From Bacteroidales bacterium (GTDB taxonomy: Bacteria; Bacteroidota; Bacteroidia; Bacteroidales; UBA932), in NCBI GenBank assembly GCA_017627955.1, contig JAGAFU010000018.1, forward strand, positions 1 through 64,000: a stretch of DNA of 64,000 nt. Reading direction: 5' to 3'. Under the pieces are notes generated by a model. It searched no databases, was not told the DNA's origin, and saw only the letters and a list, made by a program, of their open reading frames with translations. A program made the position numbers and the translations under genes. How positions within the stretch are numbered: the first letter of the stretch is position 1; each line of letters begins with the position of its first letter. This document shows positions 58,853 through 64,000 of the stretch, piece after piece.

Positions 58853-61314
58853 TCAACCGTGATCTCTTTGGACACAAGAATATGCCTGGAGTCGGAGCCG
58901 ATCTCTATGAGGTACTTTCCAGGATCTACCTTCCAATCCCCTGAGTGGACATCGTAGTATGAGAAAGCGTCCGGGCCCAAGGTGAATTCAACCTTGGCCT
59001 CGCCTCCAGCGGGAATATCCACCTTGCGGAAGGCCTTTAGCTCATGAACCGGCCTTGAAACGGACGGGGCCAGGGGGCGAACATAGACTTGAACGACCTC
59101 CTTGCCTTCTCTTGAGCCGGTGTTTGAGACTGTCACAACCCCCTTGAAACCAGCGTCTTCCTTCGAAAGGGTCAAGTCTTCATACTCGAAATCCGTGTAG
59201 CTCAGGCCGTAACCGAACGGGAACTGTGGCTCCGCCCCTACGGTGTCGTAGTAGCGGTAACCGACCATAAGGGAGTCGGAATAAATGATATAGTCCTTGT
59301 TCTCCCAGCCCAGCTTGGCTTTCGGGGTCTCCGAATAGCTCTTTGGCCAGCTGAAAGTCAGGCGTCCGCTGGGATTGACTTTTCCGGTGAGGATATTCGC
59401 CACGGCCGTACCGCCCTCTATCCCGCCATACCAAGTCTCCACGACCGCCGGGACTTTGTCAAGCCAGTCCCCTATCTCAAGCGGGGATCCGTTCACTAAA
59501 GTTACGACAGTGTTTTTGTTGGCTTTGGCGAGTCTAAGGATAGCCTCCTTCTGAAGCTCGGGGAAAAGAAGGGTTCTCCTGTCAGAGCCCTCTGTGTCAA
59601 TGTTCAAGTCAAGGCCTCCGACAAACAAGACAACATCGGCCTTCCTGGCCTCGTTCTCCATAACCTTCCAGCTTTTCTCATCCGCCTGGGAGTCCGGGGT
59701 CGACCATTCCACATGGAGGAAGGCGTCACCGCGGCCCCTTGTGTAACGGACACCCAAAACACAGCGGGTCCCCTTAGCCAAATCGATTATGGCAGAGGTG
59801 GTTCCACGCTCAGCCTCAGCCGCTTTCAGCACGGCCATCGGGGCATATTCCTTCCAACTGTCGGAAAGGATGACATCGCCTCCCCCGGCTGAGATCCTGA
59901 AAGAATACTTGCCGTCAACAGGAGCGATGAAAGAGATCTCATACCGAGCCTCCCTCCAATTACCCACGGGGATGGATGGATCCGGGGAGCGCATCTCCCA
60001 CATGAAATTGATCTTGTCCTCTTTCCGTGTCAGCACCGGGCTGTCGGAGCCTTTTACCGAATACATAGCCTTGATGTCCATGGACTCCGGAAGCTCACGG
60101 AAACCGCCGAGCGGAGCCCAGTCGAAGAAACGTATCTTCTTGTCTCCGAACGCCTTCCGCAATCCCTCGAGGATCGTGACCTCGTCCGGGCTGTTGACCC
60201 AGCAGCTTCCTCCCATAAGGTACTCGCAATTGCGTAGCGTCGCGTTCGGGCCGGTGACAAGGACCCTGCGGACTTTCTTCGGGTCAAGAGGGAGAAAATC
60301 GCCTTCGTTCTTCAACAGGACAATTCCCTCCTCGGCGACTTGCCTGGCCAAGGCAATATGCTCAGGTGTGTGACGCTGATATCCTCTCGCTATGTCCGGA
60401 TTCTGATCCAGCAAACCTACCCATTCGTAGGCCCTGAGCATACGCAGAACCTTCTCATCTATAAGGCTTTGAGGGACAGTTCCTTTACGGACAGCCTCGA
60501 GCAATGGGGCGCCGAAAAGGCAGCCATCGCCTCCCGGCATGGATTTGTCAAGGCCGGCGAAAGCGCTCTTCTCCACGGAACGGGCATTCAACCAGTCGGT
60601 TATGACGAACCCGTTAAAACCCCATCTGTCCCTGAGCAGTTCGGTAAGCAGCCTCCGGCTGTCGCTCACGAACTCGAAATTAACCCCGTTGGCGGAAGTC
60701 ATAATAGACTGGACATCAGCTTTTTCCACCGCAGCCTTGAAGGCCGGGAAATATATCTCATGCAGGGTGCGCTCGTCAACTATTGAATAATAGTCATTAC
60801 GGTTGTTCTCCCGGTTGTTGCAGGCGAAATGCTTGAGGCAGGAGATCACATTCCGGCTCTGGATTCCTTTGACTGTGGGGACGACAAGCTCGGCGGTAAG
60901 GTAAGGATCCTCGCTGTAATACTCGAAGAAACGCCCTCCCAGCGGGTCACGGAGGATGTTGCAGGCCGGGCCGAGAAGCATGGTCCTGCCCAAGGACCTG
61001 GCTTCCTCTCCCCAGACGGTGCCGACCTTGTACATAAGGTCAGTGTTCCAAGTGGACGCTGTTCCCAGTCCGGCCGGGAAGCCGGTTACGATCTCCCCGT
61101 CTCCATGAGGTCCCCTTCCACCATCTGTCATCTCCAAAGACGGAATGCCAAAGCGAGGGACTCCTGGATCGCCATGACAAAGGTCGATCTTCTCCTCAAG
61201 GGTCAGACTATTGAAGATCTCCATCACCCTCTTCTCATTCTTGGAAGCCTGAGCTATCAAAAGAGCCGGAAGAAGGACCGCGAGACTGACGGTAAATATC
61301 TTTCTATTAAGCAT
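58849..61314 (-). CDS. GH3 beta-glycosidase with internal PA14 domain
   Basis: 821 aa; signal peptide ends ALLIAQ. GH3 barrel (LTLEEKIDLCHGDPGVPRFG) with nucleophile Asp in GFVITDWLNA near residue 240. The (alpha/beta)6 sandwich is interrupted by a PA14 domain (about residues 410-540, YEISFIAPVDGKYSFRISAG). A C-terminal Fn3-like domain follows (GKEVVQVYVRPL). Likely beta-glucosidase-type activity on oligosaccharides; specificity unknown. Confidence 0.93.
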   Translation of the reverse strand: MLNRKIFTVSLAVLLPALLIAQASKNEKRVMEIFNSLTLEEKIDLCHGDPGVPRFGIPSLEMTDGGRGPHGDGEIVTGFPAGLGTASTWNTDLMYKVGTVWGEEARSLGRTMLLGPACNILRDPLGGRFFEYYSEDPYLTAELVVPTVKGIQSRNVISCLKHFACNNRENNRNDYYSIVDERTLHEIYFPAFKAAVEKADVQSIMTSANGVNFEFVSDSRRLLTELLRDRWGFNGFVITDWLNARSVEKSAFAGLDKSMPGGDGCLFGAPLLEAVRKGTVPQSLIDEKVLRMLRAYEWVGLLDQNPDIARGYQRHTPEHIALARQVAEEGIVLLKNEGDFLPLDPKKVRRVLVTGPNATLRNCEYLMGGSCWVNSPDEVTILEGLRKAFGDKKIRFFDWAPLGGFRELPESMDIKAMYSVKGSDSPVLTRKEDKINFMWEMRSPDPSIPVGNWREARYEISFIAPVDGKYSFRISAGGGDVILSDSWKEYAPMAVLKAAEAERGTTSAIIDLAKGTRCVLGVRYTRGRGDAFLHVEWSTPDSQADEKSWKVMENEARKADVVLFVGGLDLNIDTEGSDRRTLLFPELQKEAILRLAKANKNTVVTLVNGSPLEIGDWLDKVPAVVETWYGGIEGGTAVANILTGKVNPSGRLTFSWPKSYSETPKAKLGWENKDYIIYSDSLMVGYRYYDTVGAEPQFPFGYGLSYTDFEYEDLTLSKEDAGFKGVVTVSNTGSREGKEVVQVYVRPLAPSVSRPVHELKAFRKVDIPAGGEAKVEFTLGPDAFSYYDVHSGDWKVDPGKYLIEIGSDSRHILVSKEITVE

Positions 61315-61319
61315 ATTAT

Positions 61320-63584
61320 TTACAGCACATTATGAACTGTCCAAGTCCGGGGTTTCTTGACAGGGAAGGATCCCGTGGCGCGGATGTCCTCAACCGAGGC
61401 TCCGAAATGAACCTGGTAATTACCGGCGGCGGTTTCCCACGACGAAGATGCCTCATTGAAAGAGGCGAGGTCATAGGCGGGAACGCTGAACGACAGGGTC
61501 TGCGACTCTCCGGGTGCGAGGGACTTTGTCTTGCCGAAAGCCTTCAGCTCACGGGCGGGTTTCTCAAGTCCACCGGAAGGTGCTGACACATAGACCTCCA
61601 CGACTTCCTTACCGGGCACGGAGCCGGTGTTGGTCACAGTCACGCTGGCAGTGAACCCGTCCGAGGTCGCCTTCACGACAGGCTTTGAATACTGGAAGGT
61701 GGTGTAACTCAGCCCGTAACCGAATGGAAAGGAGACCTTTACCCCACGGGTAGCGAAATGGCGGTAGCCCACCCATATTCCTTCGGCATATTCAGTGTAA
61801 TCGACATTCTTCCTGAGGCCTTCCTCCGACTCACCTCTCTGGGGGAAAGCGGGGAAATTGGCGCTTGAGGGATGGTCGAGAGCGTCGAGCGGGAAAGTCA
61901 TCGTGAGTTTTCCCGAAGGATTGACCTTGCCGGTCAGCACGTCAGCCACGGCATAGGCTCCCTCCTGCCCGGGCTGCCAGGGCAGCAGAATGGCATCCGC
62001 GAGATTAATCCAAGAGGCGGTCTCTATGACTCCGCCAATATTCAAGATCACGATGACCTTCTTGCCCTTGGCGTGGAACTCATCCGAGACACGGCGGATC
62101 AGCTTGCGATCCCGCCCGGTGAGCTCAAAGTCGTCAACCATGGAGCGGTCATTCCCTTCTCCGGCGTCCCGGCTTATCACTATGATTGCCGCATCTGACT
62201 CAGCCGCCTGCCGAGGCAACTGATTCAGAGGCACTTCCGGCTCCGAGACTTTCTTCCCGTAGCCCCAGGACTCATACATCAACCAATCCATGGCCCCGGC
62301 CACACGCTTGGTCGCGTGATCCAATTCGACACAGGCCTTGTAGTAGCCCGCAAGGTCCTGGTTCAACTCGAAACCAGCATCTGTGAGGCTCTCCCTCATG
62401 TTCGCCACATGCTTCGCCACCACATGGCCGGAACCGATCCCGACCGCCACAAGATCCTCGGAGCCGACCCCATAGACCGCCAGTTTCTCGTTCCCCTTCA
62501 GAGGAAGGGTGTTGTCCTCGTTCTTGAGCATTATGATTGACTCCCCAGCGACTTTCCTGGCAAGCTCCGCATGGGCTTTGAGATCAGGATTATTGGAGAA
62601 CTTAAATCCCTGAAAACGAGGAGTTGAGACTATGTAACGGAGGATATGACGTGCGTTCCTCTCAAGCTCGGCGCGTGTGATGGTCCTGTTCTTGACGGCT
62701 TCGAGCATGCGCTCCAACTCCGGTTCGCTGCCAGGCTGCATCAGGTCGCATCCGGCCTTCGCCGCCTTGACTGTGCCTTCCTTGGCGCCATGGTCGGTCA
62801 GGACCACTCCTTCGTAGCCCCATTCGTCACGCAGGATGGTGGTCAGCAGGTCATATGACTGCTGGACGTACTCACCGTTAAGCTTGTTGTATGATGCCAT
62901 CAGGGCACCGGGGTGCCCCTCCTTGACGGCTATCTCGAAATTCTTGAGGTATATCTCCCGAAGCGCTCTCTTGGAGACGCGGGCGTCATTCTCCGTACGG
63001 TTGGTCTCCTGGTTGTTGGCGGCATAATGCTTCACAGTGGCGGTCACCCCATTGCCTTGGATGCCACGGACATAGGCTGCCGCCATCTTCCCGGAGAGGA
63101 AAGGATCTTCCGAGAAATACTCGAAGTTCCTGCCACAGAGAGGATTACGGTGAATATTCATTCCTGGTCCCAAGAACATGTCGACGCCATATTCGTGGAC
63201 CTCATTCCCGAGGGCCGCCGCCATCTTCTCCATCATTTCCGTATCCCAGGAGCTGGCCGTCAGTGTGCCGACCGGGAAGGCGGTGCAGTAGAAGGTCTTG
63301 TCGGTATTCTCCCTGAAAGGGTAGAAATGGAGTCCGGCGGGGCCGTCACAGGATATGGTCGCAGGGATCCCCAGGCGGGGAATGCTCCTGACTCCCGCCG
63401 CCGTGCCCTCGAAGAACTCGAACTCTTTCTCCTTTGCGCCCACAAGCAAGGAGGCGAGTTCCTCGTCTGTCATGGCTTTTAAAACTTCCTCGATGTTGTC
63501 CGGACGCAGTTTCGGCTGTCCGAAAGAAACCATTGTCGCCAAGGAAAAGGCGACGACCGCTATCAATTTAATTCTCATACACAT
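61320..63584 (-). CDS. GH3 beta-glycosidase
   Basis: 754 aa (or 752 from ATG 63578); signal peptide ends VSFGQ. LDMFLGPGMNIHRNPLCGRNFEY-type motif (here VDMFLGPGMNIHRNP), TVKHYAANNQETNR, and the nucleophile Asp in GVVLTDHGA near residue 260. The acid/base region and Fn3-like C-terminus (GKEVVEVYVSAP) follow. No PA14 insertion, unlike its neighbour. Operon with both flanking GH78 genes. Confidence 0.93.
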   Translation of the reverse strand: MCMRIKLIAVVAFSLATMVSFGQPKLRPDNIEEVLKAMTDEELASLLVGAKEKEFEFFEGTAAGVRSIPRLGIPATISCDGPAGLHFYPFRENTDKTFYCTAFPVGTLTASSWDTEMMEKMAAALGNEVHEYGVDMFLGPGMNIHRNPLCGRNFEYFSEDPFLSGKMAAAYVRGIQGNGVTATVKHYAANNQETNRTENDARVSKRALREIYLKNFEIAVKEGHPGALMASYNKLNGEYVQQSYDLLTTILRDEWGYEGVVLTDHGAKEGTVKAAKAGCDLMQPGSEPELERMLEAVKNRTITRAELERNARHILRYIVSTPRFQGFKFSNNPDLKAHAELARKVAGESIIMLKNEDNTLPLKGNEKLAVYGVGSEDLVAVGIGSGHVVAKHVANMRESLTDAGFELNQDLAGYYKACVELDHATKRVAGAMDWLMYESWGYGKKVSEPEVPLNQLPRQAAESDAAIIVISRDAGEGNDRSMVDDFELTGRDRKLIRRVSDEFHAKGKKVIVILNIGGVIETASWINLADAILLPWQPGQEGAYAVADVLTGKVNPSGKLTMTFPLDALDHPSSANFPAFPQRGESEEGLRKNVDYTEYAEGIWVGYRHFATRGVKVSFPFGYGLSYTTFQYSKPVVKATSDGFTASVTVTNTGSVPGKEVVEVYVSAPSGGLEKPARELKAFGKTKSLAPGESQTLSFSVPAYDLASFNEASSSWETAAGNYQVHFGASVEDIRATGSFPVKKPRTWTVHNVL

Positions 63585-64000
63585 ATTCCACTATCACTTT
63601 CCGGTCATCGGTCTCTATCGCCTTCTGGCCGTCATTAGTGCCATTCAAGCTGTTTTGAACCGTTGATAGAGAACCGGCCGGATAATTCTTACCATTACAT
63701 TTTATCTCACGAGCGTTTTCCGGAACCGCCACCAGGCAAGGTCTGCCGGTAGGATTCTGAATCTCCAGCCGCATTCCTCCCGGAATTTTGGCGGCATGAA
63801 GATTCACCGTCTTGCCCCCGACAGGGACCGCGCATTCGACCCACTCCAAGTCTCCGAGCTGAGGACGCGCGAGTATTTTATCCCAACCGGGTCCGACAGG
63901 AGATATACCGGCCACATATTGTGACAAAAGGGTCAATGGCCCGGCAGCCCAGCCGTGATTGATGCTTGAGTTGTTCCCTGAGGTCCATAACTCCCATAAG
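63568..64000 (-). CDS. GH78 alpha-L-rhamnosidase-like, C-terminal part, continues beyond window
   Basis: About 143 codons visible, from the window edge to a stop at 63568. LWELWTSGNNSSINHGWAAG and QYVAGISPVGPGWDKILARP are typical of the C-terminal beta domain of GH78-type enzymes. Its end overlaps the GH3 start by up to 17 bp. The catalytic domain is outside, so the family call is tentative. Confidence 0.75.
   Translation of the reverse strand, partial: LWELWTSGNNSSINHGWAAGPLTLLSQYVAGISPVGPGWDKILARPQLGDLEWVECAVPVGGKTVNLHAAKIPGGMRLEIQNPTGRPCLVAVPENAREIKCNGKNYPAGSLSTVQNSLNGTNDGQKAIETDDRKVIVEYVYEN

Overview
This is a 64 kb stretch of a Bacteroidales-type (Bacteroidota) chromosome, probably a gut or rumen anaerobe. 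The evidence is TAnnTTTG -7 promoter boxes, an Oar-type TonB-dependent receptor, BACON and DUF5723-type surface proteins, lipoproteins with short lipoboxes, and many secreted glycoside hydrolases (GH3, GH29, GH43, GH78, GH92). Apart from one AT-rich patch the DNA is moderately GC-rich and densely coding. I cannot name the genus.

Layout. 1-7000 (minus strand): aromatic amino acid genes (DAHP synthase, tyrA, aminotransferase, pheA), then frr and pyrH, a PA14-phosphoesterase lipoprotein and pfkA. 7200-11000: a membrane Ser/Thr kinase, a beta-barrel-like protein, a putative DNA-binding protein and a leucine-rich lipoprotein. 11100-12500: a small conserved-looking protein, a GNAT acetyltransferase and a nitroreductase-like lipoprotein. 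12960-17240: an AT-rich four-gene island of exported proteins that ends in a putative nuclease toxin. 17400-20560: GH29 and GH43 enzymes. 20590-21530: a structured small RNA with promoter and terminator, a small unknown gene and tRNA-Leu(CAA). 21700-32100: zinc peptidase, a NagB-like/PIG-L fusion, nagB, two tandem secreted paralogues, purL, rubredoxin and cysS. 32200-41300: GH92, an SGNH/DltD-like protein, and an Oar-type receptor with its BACON/OB-fold lipoprotein. 41400-55100: metK behind a SAM-II riboswitch, a DUF5723 pair, an M64 lipoprotein, an M16 peptidase, smpB, miaA, purE and a degenerate retropepsin-like protein. 55100-64000: a winged-helix regulator with a membrane protein, then a GH78-GH3-GH3-GH78 operon for rhamnose-containing glycans that runs off the window.

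The most unusual feature is a set of short GAGCGnnGCGAA-type palindromic repeats inserted in frame into protein genes, including purL, cysS (two or three elements), miaA (about 94 extra residues), GH92, the kinase (both ends) and its divergent neighbour. Three sequence variants of one repeat family show a compensatory base-pair change, so the hairpin appears to be maintained. This resembles the Rickettsia palindromic elements, but in a Bacteroidales genome. Other notable items are the AT-rich toxin-like island, candidate leaderless promoters, a frame-independent GGAATATT bias, and several enzyme-like proteins that lack catalytic residues (NagB-like, retropepsin-like, thioredoxin-like).
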